Positions 39,756 to 49,215 of a stretch of DNA of 64,000 bases are shown piece by piece. The position numbers were made by a program, and so were the translations under genes. Under the pieces are notes generated by a model that did not search any database, was not told the DNA's origin, and worked only from the letters and a program-made list of their open reading frames with translations. Numbering within the stretch: the stretch's first letter is position 1; each line of letters begins with the position of its first letter. The DNA comes from Lysobacter avium (GTDB lineage: Bacteria > Pseudomonadota > Gammaproteobacteria > Xanthomonadales > Xanthomonadaceae): positions 2,666,001 to 2,730,000 of the forward strand of contig NZ_CP063657.1 of the NCBI RefSeq assembly GCF_015209745.1, given 5' to 3'.

Positions 39756-41270
39756 ATGAACCTGGCACTCGTGCACAGCCGTGCGCGATCGGGCATCCGT
39801 GCCGCCCCGGTCCGCGTGGAGGTGCATCTTGGCGGCGGCCTGCCCTCGATGTCGATCGTCGGCCTTCCGGAAACCGCGGTGCGCGAATCGCGTGAGCGCG
39901 TGCGCGCCGCGATCCAGTGCGCCCAGTTCGAATTCCCGGCCCGGCGGATCACCGTCAACCTCGCCCCCGCCGACCTGCCCAAGGGCGGCGGCCGCTTCGA
40001 CCTGCCGATCGCGCTGGGAATCCTCGCCGCCAGTGGGCAGATCCCGCTGGAGGCCCTGGGTGAATACGAGTTCCTCGGCGAGCTGGGCCTGACCGGCGAG
40101 TTGCGCGCGGTGGACGCGGTGCTGCCGGCCGCGCTGGCCGCGGCCCAGGCCGGCCGCAAACTGGTCGTGCCACCCGCCAACGGAGCCGAAGCCGCACTGG
40201 TCAGCGGGGTGGAGACGCGGACCGCGCGCACGCTGCTGGAAGTGTGCGCGATGTTGTCAGGGCATAAATCGCTGCCACGGGCCGAAGCTCCAGCCCCGAG
40301 TCCGCGCCTCGGACCGGACCTGGCCGACGTGCGCGGCCAGGCGCATGCGCGCCGCGCGCTTGAGGTGGCCGCGGCCGGTGGTCACCACCTGCTACTCGTG
40401 GGGCCCCCAGGCTGTGGAAAGACACTCCTGGCATCCCGCTTGCCGGGTTTGCTGCCGGTGGCCAGCGATGCCGAAGCGCTGGATTCGGCGGCCGTCGCTT
40501 CGCTGGGCGGACGTGGCGTGGACGCGTCGCTGTGGCGGGAACGCCCGTTCCGCTCCCCGCACCACACGGCCAGTGCGGTCGCGCTGGTCGGCGGTGGCGC
40601 CGAGCCGCGACCGGGCGAAATTTCCATGGCGCACAACGGCGTACTGTTTCTGGACGAGCTGCCCGAATGGAGCCGGCGCACGCTGGAGGTGCTGCGCGAG
40701 CCGCTGGAGTCGGGCACCGTCACCATCTCGCGCGCCGCCCGCAGCGTCGAGTTCCCGGCGCGCTTCCAGCTGGTGGCGGCCATGAACCCCTGCCCCTGTG
40801 GCTGGGCCGGCGACCCCAGCGGGCGCTGCCGCTGCAGCCCCGACATGGTCGTGAATTACCGCGCGCGCATTTCCGGGCCGCTGATGGACCGGATCGACCT
40901 GCACGTCGAGGTGCCGCGGCTGCCGCCATCGGAGCTGCGACCGGATGCCGCGCCTGCCGAGAACAGCGATACCGTCCGCGAGCGGGTGGTCGCCGCCCGC
41001 AAGCTGCAGCTGGAGCGTGCGGGCAAGGCCAACGCCCACCTCAGTCAGTCAGAGACCGGTGCGACCTGCCGCTTGGCCGAGGCCGACTTCGCCCTGCTGG
41101 AACGCGCGATCGACACCCTGCACCTGTCGGCACGCTCGATGCACCGGATCATGCGGGTGGCGCGGACGGTCGCCGACCTAGCCGGCAGTCCGCAGATCCA
41201 GACCATCCACCTGAGCGAGGCGATCGGTTATCGGCGAGTGGATCGCGGGTTCCCGGTGGCAACGGCCTGA
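39756..41270 (+). CDS. comM: ComM/YifB family Mg-chelatase-like AAA+ ATPase
   Basis: 504 residues. The N-terminal Lon-protease-like domain (VEVHLGGGLPSMSIVGLPETAVRESRERV) is followed by a Walker A GPPGCGKT at residues 216-223, Walker B NGVLFLDELPEW, the MNPCPCGWAGDP cysteine block and a C-terminal Mg_chelatase domain with AFLLSARSMHRI-like sequence. ComM is a helicase that promotes branch migration during integration of transforming DNA. Competence genes are not seen elsewhere in the window. Confidence 0.95.
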   Translation: MNLALVHSRARSGIRAAPVRVEVHLGGGLPSMSIVGLPETAVRESRERVRAAIQCAQFEFPARRITVNLAPADLPKGGGRFDLPIALGILAASGQIPLEALGEYEFLGELGLTGELRAVDAVLPAALAAAQAGRKLVVPPANGAEAALVSGVETRTARTLLEVCAMLSGHKSLPRAEAPAPSPRLGPDLADVRGQAHARRALEVAAAGGHHLLLVGPPGCGKTLLASRLPGLLPVASDAEALDSAAVASLGGRGVDASLWRERPFRSPHHTASAVALVGGGAEPRPGEISMAHNGVLFLDELPEWSRRTLEVLREPLESGTVTISRAARSVEFPARFQLVAAMNPCPCGWAGDPSGRCRCSPDMVVNYRARISGPLMDRIDLHVEVPRLPPSELRPDAAPAENSDTVRERVVAARKLQLERAGKANAHLSQSETGATCRLAEADFALLERAIDTLHLSARSMHRIMRVARTVADLAGSPQIQTIHLSEAIGYRRVDRGFPVATA

Positions 41271-41324
41271 AGGATTGACCGCGCGCGTCAACCCGTCAAC
41301 GCTGATCCGGCAGCGGCCGCTCGC

Positions 41325-41537
41325 CTATTTGGCGATCTTTTCCAGTGCGCTGCCCTTGTGGGCCGCGATGTGATCGGTCTTGTCGCTCTTGATCTCGTAC
41401 TGCGGCTCTTGCGCGCTGGCGCGGTGGGTGTGGCCCTTGTAGTCGAAATCGCGCTTGTGGACCTTGATGATCTTCCCGCTGACGTGGCCGGCTTCCGAGT
41501 TCCAGCGCACGTGGTCGCCCACCTTGAATTCCGCCAT
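41325..41537 (-). CDS. Small Tudor-like protein (DUF2945/hypervirulence-associated family)
   Basis: 70 residues. The start at 41537 is fixed by a perfect AGGAGG five nt upstream; a longer frame to 41624 is a shadow. The sequence FKVGDHVRWNSEAGHVSGKIIKVH ... YKGHTHRASAQEPQYEIKSDKTDHIAAHKGSAL matches the family throughout. Members are small SH3/Tudor-like proteins of unknown role that are common in soil bacteria. It lies 127 nt downstream of aceA on the same strand. Confidence 0.9.
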   Translation of the reverse strand: MAEFKVGDHVRWNSEAGHVSGKIIKVHKRDFDYKGHTHRASAQEPQYEIKSDKTDHIAAHKGSALEKIAK

Positions 41538-41664
41538 GACATCCTCCTCTCGCTTCAACAGGGGGCGGGAACACGCCGTAGCCGACACGCCCGGCGCGCT
41601 CAAAACGAGTGCGGCCCCTTCCATGGGGCAGCATCCTCCCGCGCGGGTGGTGACCGCGTCAGCA

Positions 41665-42960
41665 TCAGGCCAGTGCTGGCTCGGACTGGAACTGCTCCTC
41701 TTCAGTTGACCCGGTCAGGGCGGTGGTCGAGGACTGCCCGCTCTGGATCACCTGGGTGACCGAATCAAAGTAGCCGGTGCCGACCTCGCGCTGGTGCTTG
41801 ACCGCGGTGAAGCCTTCGCTGGCAGCGGCGAATTCGGCCTGCTGCAGCTCGACGAACGCGCTCATCTGGCGCTGCGCGTAGCCGCGGGCGAGGTTGAACA
41901 TGCCGTAGTTCAGTGCGTGGAAGCCGGCCAGGGTGATGAACTGGAACTTGTAGCCCATCGCCGCCAGTTCGATCTGGAAGCGGGCGATGGTCGCGTCGTC
42001 CAGGTTGGCCTTCCAGTTGAAGCTGGGCGAGCAGTTGTAGGCCAGCAGCTTGCCCGGGAACTTGGCGTGGATCGCCTCGGCGAACCGGCGCGCAAACTCC
42101 AGGTCCGGCTTGCCGGTCTCGCACCACACCAGGTCGGCGTAGGGCGCGTAGGCCAGGCCGCGGCTGATCGCCTGGTCGATCCCCTTGCGGGTCTTGTAGA
42201 AGCCCTCGACGGTGCGCTCGCCGGTGACGAATGCGGCATCGGTCGCGTCGATATCGGACGTCAGCAGGTCGGCGGCTTCGGCATCGGTGCGCGCGACGAT
42301 CAGGGTCGGTACGCCCATGACATCGGCGGCCAGACGCGCTGCGACCAGCTTCTCGATCGCCTCCCGGGTCGGCACCAGCACCTTGCCGCCCATGTGGCCG
42401 CACTTCTTCGCACTGGCCAGCTGGTCCTCGAAATGCACCCCGGCGGCACCGGCCTCGATCATGCCCTTCATCAGCTCGAACGCATTGAGCACGCCGCCAA
42501 AACCGGCCTCCGCATCGGCGACGATCGGTTGCAGGAAGTCGATGTCACCGCTGCCTTCGGCGCACTGGATCTGGTCGGCGCGCAGCAGGGTGTTGTTGAT
42601 GCGCTTGACCACGGCCGGCACCGAGTCGGCCGGGTACAGCGACTGGTCCGGGTACATCTGTCCGCCCAGGTTGGCGTCGGCGGCGACCTGCCAGCCCGAC
42701 AGGTAGATCGCCTTCAGTCCGGCCTTGACCTGCTGCATGGCCTGGTTGCCGGTCAGCGCGCCGAGGGCGTTGACGAAATCCTCGCGCTGCAGTGACTGCC
42801 ACAGCTTGTCGGCGCCAAGACGGGCCAGGCTGTGCTCGACGGCGACGGTGCCACGCAGACGCACGACCTCCTCGGCCGAATACGGACGGGTGACGCCTTT
42901 CCAGCGGGGGTTGTGGTTCCAGTCATCACGGATCTGATCAGCGGTGGGTTGGGTGCTCAT
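41665..42960 (-). CDS. aceA: Isocitrate lyase
   Basis: 431 residues (E. coli 434). The active-site signature [14 protein letters not shown] places the catalytic Cys at residue 187. Other blocks are [21 protein letters not shown] and [14 protein letters not shown]. It splits isocitrate to glyoxylate and succinate, the first glyoxylate-shunt enzyme, allowing growth on acetate or fatty acids. AAAGGA precedes the ATG. It lies 54 nt downstream of aceB, forming an aceBA operon. Confidence 0.97.
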   Translation of the reverse strand: MSTQPTADQIRDDWNHNPRWKGVTRPYSAEEVVRLRGTVAVEHSLARLGADKLWQSLQREDFVNALGALTGNQAMQQVKAGLKAIYLSGWQVAADANLGGQMYPDQSLYPADSVPAVVKRINNTLLRADQIQCAEGSGDIDFLQPIVADAEAGFGGVLNAFELMKGMIEAGAAGVHFEDQLASAKKCGHMGGKVLVPTREAIEKLVAARLAADVMGVPTLIVARTDAEAADLLTSDIDATDAAFVTGERTVEGFYKTRKGIDQAISRGLAYAPYADLVWCETGKPDLEFARRFAEAIHAKFPGKLLAYNCSPSFNWKANLDDATIARFQIELAAMGYKFQFITLAGFHALNYGMFNLARGYAQRQMSAFVELQQAEFAAASEGFTAVKHQREVGTGYFDSVTQVIQSGQSSTTALTGSTEEEQFQSEPALA

Positions 42961-43014
42961 GGCAATGTCCTTTGTGGGGTGACGTTTAGGCGGAACAGGC
43001 GGAATGGGTGCGCG

Positions 43015-44697
43015 TCACTCGAGACGGCGGTAGGCGGGAACGGTGAGGAAATCCTCCAGCGTGTCGGCGTGGCAGAGTCGATCGAGCATGCCGATGGCCT
43101 CCTCGATCCGGCTGCCGCCGATGAGCGCGCGGCGGTCGCCCAGGCGCGCCGGCAGGCCGATAAAGGCGCGCTCCAGCAGGGTGAAGTCGATCGGTGTGCC
43201 GTCCTCCAGTTGCGGCGGCTCGGCCTGCGGATTGCCCGCGGCGATCGCCTGCGACTGGCAATGGAGCCACTGCCACAGCTGCGTGCGGGCGATCTCTGCG
43301 GTGGCCGCGTCCTCCATCAGCCAGTGGATCGGCACGCAGCCGTTGCCATCCAGCCACGCGGCGAGGTAGCGCACGCAGACCTCGACGTTGCCGTCGAAGC
43401 CGGCGCGGGTGATCGTGCCCAGCGGCTGGGTCAGCAGCTGGTCGCGCAACTGGCGCTCGGTGAAGGCCTGCACGTCTTCTCGCAGCACGTGATGCTGGTG
43501 CGCGCCGGGCATGCGCTCGTCGAAGATATCGCGAGCGAGCGGGATCAGCGCCGGATGCGCGACCCAGGTGCCGTCGTGGCCGGCGGTGACCTCGCGCAGC
43601 TTGTCGGCGCGCACCTTCGCCATCGCCCGCTCGTTGGCGGCCGGATCGTTGCCGATCGGGATCTGCGCGGCCATGCCGCCCATGGCGTGGGCGCCGCGGC
43701 GGTGGCAGGTGTGGATCAGCAGCTCGGAATACGCGCGCAGGAAGGGCTGGTCCATGCCAACCTGGCCGCGCTCGGGTAGCACCCGGTCCGGATGCGCTCG
43801 GAGGGTCTTGATGTAGCTGAAGATATAGTCCCAGCGCCCGCAGTTGAGACCGGCGATCCGGGACCGCAGGGCGTGCAGGATCTCGTCCATCTGGAACACG
43901 GCCGGCAGGGTCTCGATCAGCACGGTGACCCTGATCTGGCCTTCGGCCAGTCCGAGCGCGCGCTCGATGTGGTCGAGCACGTCGTTCCACAGCGCGGCCT
44001 CTTCCATCGACTCCAGCTTGGGCAGGTAGAAGTACGGGCCGCGATCGCGCGCCGCCAGCGCGGCGGCGTTGTGAAAGGCGAACAGTCCCAGATCGAACAG
44101 GCTGGCGGACATTGGCCGGCCGTCGACGTGCACGTGCTTCTCGTCCAGATGCCAGCCGCGCGGACGCACCAGCAGCACGGCCTGCTCGTCGGCCGGCTTC
44201 AGCGCGTAGCGCTTGCCGGGAGTGCCGTCGGCGCGGGCAGGGGCGTGGAACTCCAGCGTTCCATCGACGGCGCCGCGCATGGCGTGCTGGCCGGAGATCA
44301 GGTTATTCCAGGTCGGCGAGGTGCTGTCCTCGAAATCGGCCATGAAACAGTTGGCCCCGGAATTCAGCGCGTTGATGACCATCTTCGCGTCCACCGGACC
44401 GGTGATCTCCACGCGCCGGTCGCGCAGGGCAGCCGGCAGCGCCGCGACCTTCCAGTCGCTCTGGCGGATGTTGCGTGTGTCCTCGCGGAAGTTGGGAAGC
44501 AGGCCGTTGTCCACTTCGGCTTGGCGGGCCACGCGGGCGGCGATGCAGTCCAGGCGACGGTCATCGAAGCGCCGATGCAATCCGGTCAGGAACTCCCTGG
44601 CCGACGCGCTCAGCAATTGATCCTGGTCCTCCGCGACGGCGCGCACGCTGAACCTTTGCGTGGCCGGTTCGCTCTCGCGTCTCATGACTGCCGACAT
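43015..44697 (-). CDS. aceB: Malate synthase A
   Basis: 560 residues from the ATG at 44697; an in-frame start at 44742 would extend into the AT-rich control region. Strong identity to E. coli AceB is visible in [52 protein letters not shown] and [17 protein letters not shown]. It condenses glyoxylate with acetyl-CoA to give malate. It is first in the aceBA operon and divergent from the LysR gene. Confidence 0.97.
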   Translation of the reverse strand: MSAVMRRESEPATQRFSVRAVAEDQDQLLSASAREFLTGLHRRFDDRRLDCIAARVARQAEVDNGLLPNFREDTRNIRQSDWKVAALPAALRDRRVEITGPVDAKMVINALNSGANCFMADFEDSTSPTWNNLISGQHAMRGAVDGTLEFHAPARADGTPGKRYALKPADEQAVLLVRPRGWHLDEKHVHVDGRPMSASLFDLGLFAFHNAAALAARDRGPYFYLPKLESMEEAALWNDVLDHIERALGLAEGQIRVTVLIETLPAVFQMDEILHALRSRIAGLNCGRWDYIFSYIKTLRAHPDRVLPERGQVGMDQPFLRAYSELLIHTCHRRGAHAMGGMAAQIPIGNDPAANERAMAKVRADKLREVTAGHDGTWVAHPALIPLARDIFDERMPGAHQHHVLREDVQAFTERQLRDQLLTQPLGTITRAGFDGNVEVCVRYLAAWLDGNGCVPIHWLMEDAATAEIARTQLWQWLHCQSQAIAAGNPQAEPPQLEDGTPIDFTLLERAFIGLPARLGDRRALIGGSRIEEAIGMLDRLCHADTLEDFLTVPAYRRLE

Positions 44698-44740
44698 GCC
44701 CTTGCTCCAGTGGTGGGGCACTCGACCATGCGTCGGCAGC

Positions 44741-44792
44741 AAGCTTATTTACAATTCAGATATATCAATACGATGTATAAGCTTTACTTATA
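44741..44792. promoter_or_regulatory. AT-rich divergent control region with LysR-type operator motifs
   Basis: A 50-bp AT-rich island between aceB and the LysR gene. It holds an 8-bp inverted repeat AAGCTTAT (44741-44748) / ATAAGCTT (44777-44784), a second overlapping repeat TATAAG-N5-CTTATA (44776-44792) and two T-N11-A boxes (44765-44777 and 44778-44790), the form expected for LysR-family binding sites. Confidence 0.7.
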
Positions 44793-44839
44793 TTCTTTTC
44801 CGGCATAGTCGTTGAGCCCGCCAAACCGGGCGAAGGAGC

Positions 44840-45814
44840 ATGATGAGCCTCGAGCCACCACCGGCGACACCGCGCTTCTCCCACAAGGGGGATCGGCTTA
44901 AACCGCTGCGCGCGTTCTGCCAGACGGTGCGGCTGGGGTCGGTTTCCCGCGCCGCCGAGGCGCTGTTCCTGAGCCAGCCGGCGGTGAGCCTGCAGTTGCA
45001 GGCGCTGGAGCGCGACCTGGGCGAACGGTTGCTGGAGCGCAGCGGCCGACGCCTGGTGATGACCCGCCAGGGGGAAGCGCTATACGACCTGGCGCGACCG
45101 CTGGTGGAGGGCATCGATGAACTGCCGGACGCGTTCCGCAAGCAGCTGCGCGGGATGGATGGCGGCGAGCTCAACGTCGCGGCCGGCAGCTCGACCATCC
45201 TCTACCTGTTGCCGCCGATCGTGGCCGCCTTCCGCGCCGCGCATCCGGAGGTTCGCCTGAACCTGCACAACGTGACCGGCGCCGGCGGGCTGGAGCTGCT
45301 GCGCTCCGACGAGGTGGACCTCGCGGTGGGCTCGATGCTCGACGTCCCGGGCGACCTGGATTACGCACCAGTGATGCGTTTCGAACCGATGCTGATCACC
45401 CCGTTTGACCATCCGTTGGCGACCCGGGCCAAATTCGACCTGGCCGACCTGTCCCCCTACGGACTCATCCTGCCCCCGCAGCGCCTGACCACCTATCGCA
45501 TGGTCGATCTGGTTTTCCAGCGCCATCAGGTGCCTTACACGGTCGCCCTGGAGGTGGGCGGCTGGGAGGTGATCAAGCAGTACGTGGCGATGGGGATGGG
45601 GATCAGCATCGTCACCGCGATCTGCCTGACCGAAGCCGACAAAGATCGGTTGGCATCACGCTCGCTCGCCGAATGGTTTCCCTACCGCAGCTACGGCGTG
45701 GTGGTAAGGCGCGGCAAGTACCTCAGCCCGCAGGCGCGCGCATTCACCGAACTGATCAAGCCCGACCTGTTTACCCGCCGCGACCGCGACGACAGCGGCC
45801 CATCGGAGCGCTGA
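44840..45814 (+). CDS. LysR family transcriptional regulator, likely controls aceBA
   Basis: 324 residues from 44840, or 323 from the next ATG at 44843, which is better spaced from AAGGA. The N-terminal winged helix-turn-helix covers about residues 20-75 (SVSRAAEALFLSQPAVSLQLQALERDLG). The effector domain resembles the CysB-like type (STILYLLPPIVAAFRAAHPEVRLNL; GMGISIVTAICL). It is transcribed away from aceB, from a shared AT-rich region with T-N11-A sites, which by LysR convention suggests control of aceBA and itself. The inducer is unknown. It converges with the glycosyltransferase gene with only 3 nt between stops. Confidence 0.92.
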   Translation: MMSLEPPPATPRFSHKGDRLKPLRAFCQTVRLGSVSRAAEALFLSQPAVSLQLQALERDLGERLLERSGRRLVMTRQGEALYDLARPLVEGIDELPDAFRKQLRGMDGGELNVAAGSSTILYLLPPIVAAFRAAHPEVRLNLHNVTGAGGLELLRSDEVDLAVGSMLDVPGDLDYAPVMRFEPMLITPFDHPLATRAKFDLADLSPYGLILPPQRLTTYRMVDLVFQRHQVPYTVALEVGGWEVIKQYVAMGMGISIVTAICLTEADKDRLASRSLAEWFPYRSYGVVVRRGKYLSPQARAFTELIKPDLFTRRDRDDSGPSER

Positions 45815-45817
45815 TGC

Positions 45818-47257
45818 TCAATGGCGGATCGCGCGCGGTCGGCGGCGCCCGGTCGGATCGCGTCGCACATGCCAGTCCAGATCGCGCTTCCACCACAGGC
45901 GGATCGCGAACCAGCCCAGCGCCAGCGGCTCCTGCGCGATCAGCAGGTACCGCACCGGCGTCCACGCGAGCGCCTGCAGGGCTGCGCGCAAACGCGGGCC
46001 GGAGGCGAAGCGCGCGGCAATGAAGCAGGTGGCGAGGACTTCGAGAGCGACGATGATCGCCAGCGCCGTCCATTGTCCTGCCAGTACCAGTGCCCACAGC
46101 AGCACCGGATAGCCGATGCGCTCCAGCGCGATCAGCAGCAGTGGCGTTCCCAGCGGGCGCCCGCGTTCGCGCGTAATGCGTTCACCGAAACCCTGCCGGT
46201 ACGGCTCCTGGACGCGTCGCTCTCCCTTGCCCGGCCGCCATTGCGCAGCGTCGTCATGCTGTGGCCGACGGCTCAATCGCAGCCGGCGCAGGGGACTGCG
46301 CAGCAGCACGTCGAAATAGTGGTGGAGCTGGAGGAACGCGCCCGTCCAGCGCCGGGAGCGTTCCGGCAGGCGCAGCAGCGACGGCGCCGGAGCGCGGACC
46401 ACCACGTCGGGCACGCGGATGTTGCGGTAGCCGGCGTTCATCAGGGCCAGCGCGATGAAGTGGTCTTCCAGCGCGGTGAAGTCGTCCTCGCGGATTGGCT
46501 CGTAGCGGTGGAAGAGGTCGCGCAGGTAGCGGCGCCGGTAGGCCACTGCGCCGCCGCTGCCAATCGGTACGCCGCCATCGGCCCGGGACACGCCGGCGTC
46601 GAGGAAATCCTGTTGCAACACCGCCAGGTGCTCGTGGTAGCACTGCGACATCCGCTGCAGGGCGGCCTGCCAGCGATTTTCCGGGCGCCGGCGATCCGCG
46701 TAGTGGTCGTCACCCTGCCAGTTGCGAAACGGTTCGGAGGTTTCCACGAGCTCCCGGGTGGCCTGCTGCAGCGGCAACATCCGCCCACTTGCACTGGCAA
46801 TGCCCACGCCCTGGTAAAGCTCGCGGATGCAGCGCTCGATGTAGTCCGGCGACTCCAGAACCGCGTGCGCGTCCAGCACCAGCAGAACGTCGCCCTCGAA
46901 CTCGCGCGACTGGCGCTTCAGCGTGACCACGCGGCCGATCGACCAGCCGCGGGCAATGGTTTCCAGCCGTATCCCGTTGGCGCGGGCGAACTCACGGGCC
47001 AGCTGCAGGCTGTGGTCCCGATCGATGCCCCCGTCGTCGACCAGCAGCACCCGCCGTGGCAGGCGGGTCTGCACCAGTAGCGACGCCAGGCAGTGGACGA
47101 TGGTGTCGTGATGGCGGCACACCGGGATGACGACATCGACCACCGCGTGGCGCCAGTCGTCCGCAGGGGTCGGCACGGTCGGATCAGGAGGTCGCAGATG
47201 GCCCAGCATCGCCCAGCACGCACCCGGCCCGGCCACGAACCAGGGTGCGCGCGACAT
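45818..47257 (-). CDS. Glycosyltransferase family 2 membrane protein
   Basis: 479 residues from the ATG at 47257; upstream in-frame sequence is low-quality Arg/Ser-rich and unlikely to be coding. The GT-A core has VDVVIPVCRHHDTIVHCLASLLVQT, LLVDDG, the metal-site equivalent DVLLVLDAHA, the GGVPIGSGGA acceptor loop and the EDHF catalytic-base block. Two or three hydrophobic segments follow near the C-terminus (YPVLLWALVLAGQWTALAIIVALEV), with a basic tail. It probably transfers sugar to an envelope glycan or lipid; donor and acceptor are unknown. Confidence 0.85.
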   Translation of the reverse strand: MSRAPWFVAGPGACWAMLGHLRPPDPTVPTPADDWRHAVVDVVIPVCRHHDTIVHCLASLLVQTRLPRRVLLVDDGGIDRDHSLQLAREFARANGIRLETIARGWSIGRVVTLKRQSREFEGDVLLVLDAHAVLESPDYIERCIRELYQGVGIASASGRMLPLQQATRELVETSEPFRNWQGDDHYADRRRPENRWQAALQRMSQCYHEHLAVLQQDFLDAGVSRADGGVPIGSGGAVAYRRRYLRDLFHRYEPIREDDFTALEDHFIALALMNAGYRNIRVPDVVVRAPAPSLLRLPERSRRWTGAFLQLHHYFDVLLRSPLRRLRLSRRPQHDDAAQWRPGKGERRVQEPYRQGFGERITRERGRPLGTPLLLIALERIGYPVLLWALVLAGQWTALAIIVALEVLATCFIAARFASGPRLRAALQALAWTPVRYLLIAQEPLALGWFAIRLWWKRDLDWHVRRDPTGRRRPRAIRH

Positions 47258-47393
47258 GCTCAGTTCCGGCGGGCGTGCCGGCCCGGAGGTGTTCTGCGGC
47301 GGTAGTTCATGGCGGCTTGACTGCTCCGGAGTCGGCCAGGCCGTGCTGCGCGGCCGATACTGTGACCACGCTCGCAATAATCGTGCCAATTGT

Positions 47394-48017
47394 TCAGGCG
47401 TCGTGCAGCTTTCCTTTCGATACCGATCGGTACCAGGCGCGGATCCGCTGCATGTCGGCCTCCATGTCAGCGCCGGTCTGGAACGGCGCGGCGACCACCA
47501 GGCGGCGCTGCGGGTAGTGGAAGTACACCGGCAGGATCGGCACGCCGGCCGCATCGGCGATCTTCCAGAAGCCGCTCTTCCAGCGCTCCACCCGCTTGCG
47601 GGTGCCTTCGGGGGCCAGCCCGAACCAGAGCCGCTCGGCGTCGCGCAACATCGCGGTCGCCTGCTCGACCACGCCGTGCGCGGCGCTGCGGTTGACCGGA
47701 ATCACGCCGAGCTTGCGTAACAGCCACCCCAGTCCGGGCACCCGGAACAGCGAATCCTTGCCGAGGATCCGCACATCCACGCCCAGCGCCAGCTTGGCCG
47801 CGAAGCCCCACACCGCGTCCCAGTTGGACGAATGCGGCGCACCGATCAGCACCACCCGCGGCAGGTCGGGGAATTCGCCGGTCATGCGCCAACCGCCCAG
47901 GCGCAGCACCGTGCGACCGAACCAGCGTCCAAAGCGGCTGGGCCGCACGCGCGGCACATTGGGCGGCAACGTGGGCACGCTGCCTGCCGGTACTTCCGGG
48001 TCGTCTCTCGCCGTCAT
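47394..48017 (-). CDS. 1-acylglycerol-3-phosphate acyltransferase-like (PlsC family) protein
   Basis: 207 residues from the ATG at 48017, with GGGAGA ten nt upstream. The HX4D motif is HSSNWD (within VVLIGAPHSSNWDAVWGF), followed by FRVPGLGWLLRKLGVIPVNR and the LAPEGTRKR motif. The short form and PHSSNWD variant are typical of a group annotated as lysophospholipid acyltransferases or acyltransferases of aminolipid pathways. PlsC itself is not certain. It precedes the glycosyltransferase by 136 nt on the same strand. Confidence 0.85.
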   Translation of the reverse strand: MTARDDPEVPAGSVPTLPPNVPRVRPSRFGRWFGRTVLRLGGWRMTGEFPDLPRVVLIGAPHSSNWDAVWGFAAKLALGVDVRILGKDSLFRVPGLGWLLRKLGVIPVNRSAAHGVVEQATAMLRDAERLWFGLAPEGTRKRVERWKSGFWKIADAAGVPILPVYFHYPQRRLVVAAPFQTGADMEADMQRIRAWYRSVSKGKLHDA

Positions 48018-48081
48018 CGAGCGCACATCTCCCCTGCTCTGCTCTGCTCTGCCCGATGATCGCACCAAGCCGCCGCGGCGA

Positions 48082-48498
48082 TCAGTCCCAGTCGGTCCGC
48101 GAGCGTCCCTGCTTGATGGTGCCGCGTTCGCGCTTGCCCGCCAGCCGCCGTTCCTTGGACCCACGGGTCGGACGGGTCGGAATCCGCTTCTTCGGTGCGT
48201 GCAGGCTCTGGCCGATGAACGCCGCCAGCCGCTCGCGCGCGTCCTCGCGGTTGCGGTCCTGGGTGCGCAGGGTCTGCGCGTTGATGACCAGCACCCCGTC
48301 GGCGGTGATGCGGCGATCGCGACGGGCCAGCAGGCGGGCGCGCACCGGCTCGGGCAGCAACGGCGACTGGGCGATATCAAAGCGCAGCTCGACCGCCGTC
48401 GATACCTTGTTCACGTTCTGCCCGCCCGGACCGGCCGCGCGCACGAAACGCTCGACCAGCTCGGACTCGGGAATGACGATGTTGCCGATCCGGACCAT
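48082..48498 (-). CDS. arfB: Alternative ribosome-rescue factor ArfB (peptidyl-tRNA hydrolase)
   Basis: 138 residues. The catalytic GGQ is at residues 25-27 within RAAGPGGQNVNKVSTAVELRFD. The C-terminal basic tail (KKRIPTRPTRGSKERRLAGKR) is the part that enters the empty mRNA channel of stalled ribosomes. It releases peptides from non-stop ribosomes when tmRNA is insufficient. It lies 9 nt after truC on the same strand. Confidence 0.95.
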   Translation of the reverse strand: MVRIGNIVIPESELVERFVRAAGPGGQNVNKVSTAVELRFDIAQSPLLPEPVRARLLARRDRRITADGVLVINAQTLRTQDRNREDARERLAAFIGQSLHAPKKRIPTRPTRGSKERRLAGKRERGTIKQGRSRTDWD

Positions 48499-48507
48499 GC
48501 CCGGAGT

Positions 48508-49215
48508 CTAGAAGTACGCCAGCGCCCTGGCGAACTGGGCGTCCGGCGGCGCAATGGCTTCCAGCGCTTCTCCGCTCGCCGGGTGGGCGAGCGCGAGCCG
48601 GTGCGCGTGCAGCAGCATCCGGTGGATGCCGACCATGCGGAAGGCGCGGTTGTGGCGACCGTCGCCGTGGCTGGTATCGCCGATCAGGTGGTGGGAGACA
48701 TGCTTGAGGTGGCGGCGGATCTGGCGGAAGCGTCCGGTCACCGGTTGCGCCTGCACCAGCGCATAGCGCGAGCTGGCAAAGCCGGAGGAGGGCCAGTCGC
48801 ACTCGGCCCGCGCCAGGACCTGGAAGCGGGTCTGCGCCGGCTTCTTCACCGGCTTGCCGGGGCCGCCGTCGAGCGGGTGGTCGACATCGAAATCCGCCTC
48901 CGGCCAGCCGCGGCAGATCGCGCGGTAGTCCCGGTGCAGGTCCCCGGCCATGACCGCCTTGCCCAGCGTGGAGGCGGTGTCACGGTCGAAGGCCAGCAGC
49001 AGGCAGCCGCTGGTGGCACGGTCCAGGCGGTGGACCAGGAACACCTTGCGCCCAAACTGATCGCGCAACCGGTCGGCGGCGAAATCGGTCTCGCCCCGGG
49101 CCAGCGCGCTGTCGTGGACCATCAGTCCGGCCGGCTTGTTGATCACGGCCAGCCACTCGTCCTGGTAAACCACCGGCAGGGCAAGCGCTGCAGGATCGCT
49201 CAACGGCGCGGCCAC
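48508..49215 (-). CDS. truC: tRNA pseudouridine(65) synthase TruC family (RluA fold)
   Basis: 235 residues from a GTG at 49215, overlapping the ubiB end by 16 nt. A TTG at 49203 overlaps the ubiB stop as TTGA and is an alternative; neither has a clear ribosome site. The catalytic motif is HRLDRATSG with Asp65. The rest matches E. coli TruC closely: [19 protein letters not shown], the [21 protein letters not shown] block and the C-terminal [16 protein letters not shown]. It isomerises a uridine in tRNA. It is probably part of an ubiJ-ubiB-truC-arfB transcript. Confidence 0.9.
   Translation of the reverse strand: MAAPLSDPAALALPVVYQDEWLAVINKPAGLMVHDSALARGETDFAADRLRDQFGRKVFLVHRLDRATSGCLLLAFDRDTASTLGKAVMAGDLHRDYRAICRGWPEADFDVDHPLDGGPGKPVKKPAQTRFQVLARAECDWPSSGFASSRYALVQAQPVTGRFRQIRRHLKHVSHHLIGDTSHGDGRHNRAFRMVGIHRMLLHAHRLALAHPASGEALEAIAPPDAQFARALAYF

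Noticed and set aside
41275..41291. TTGAC-CGCGCGC-GTCAA palindrome after comM as a terminator
   Set aside because: Only a five-bp arm around a GC run and no U tract.
44741..44792. Replication origin or DnaA-box cluster in the AT-rich island
   Set aside because: No DnaA-box consensus, and the island sits between a regulator and its likely target operon.
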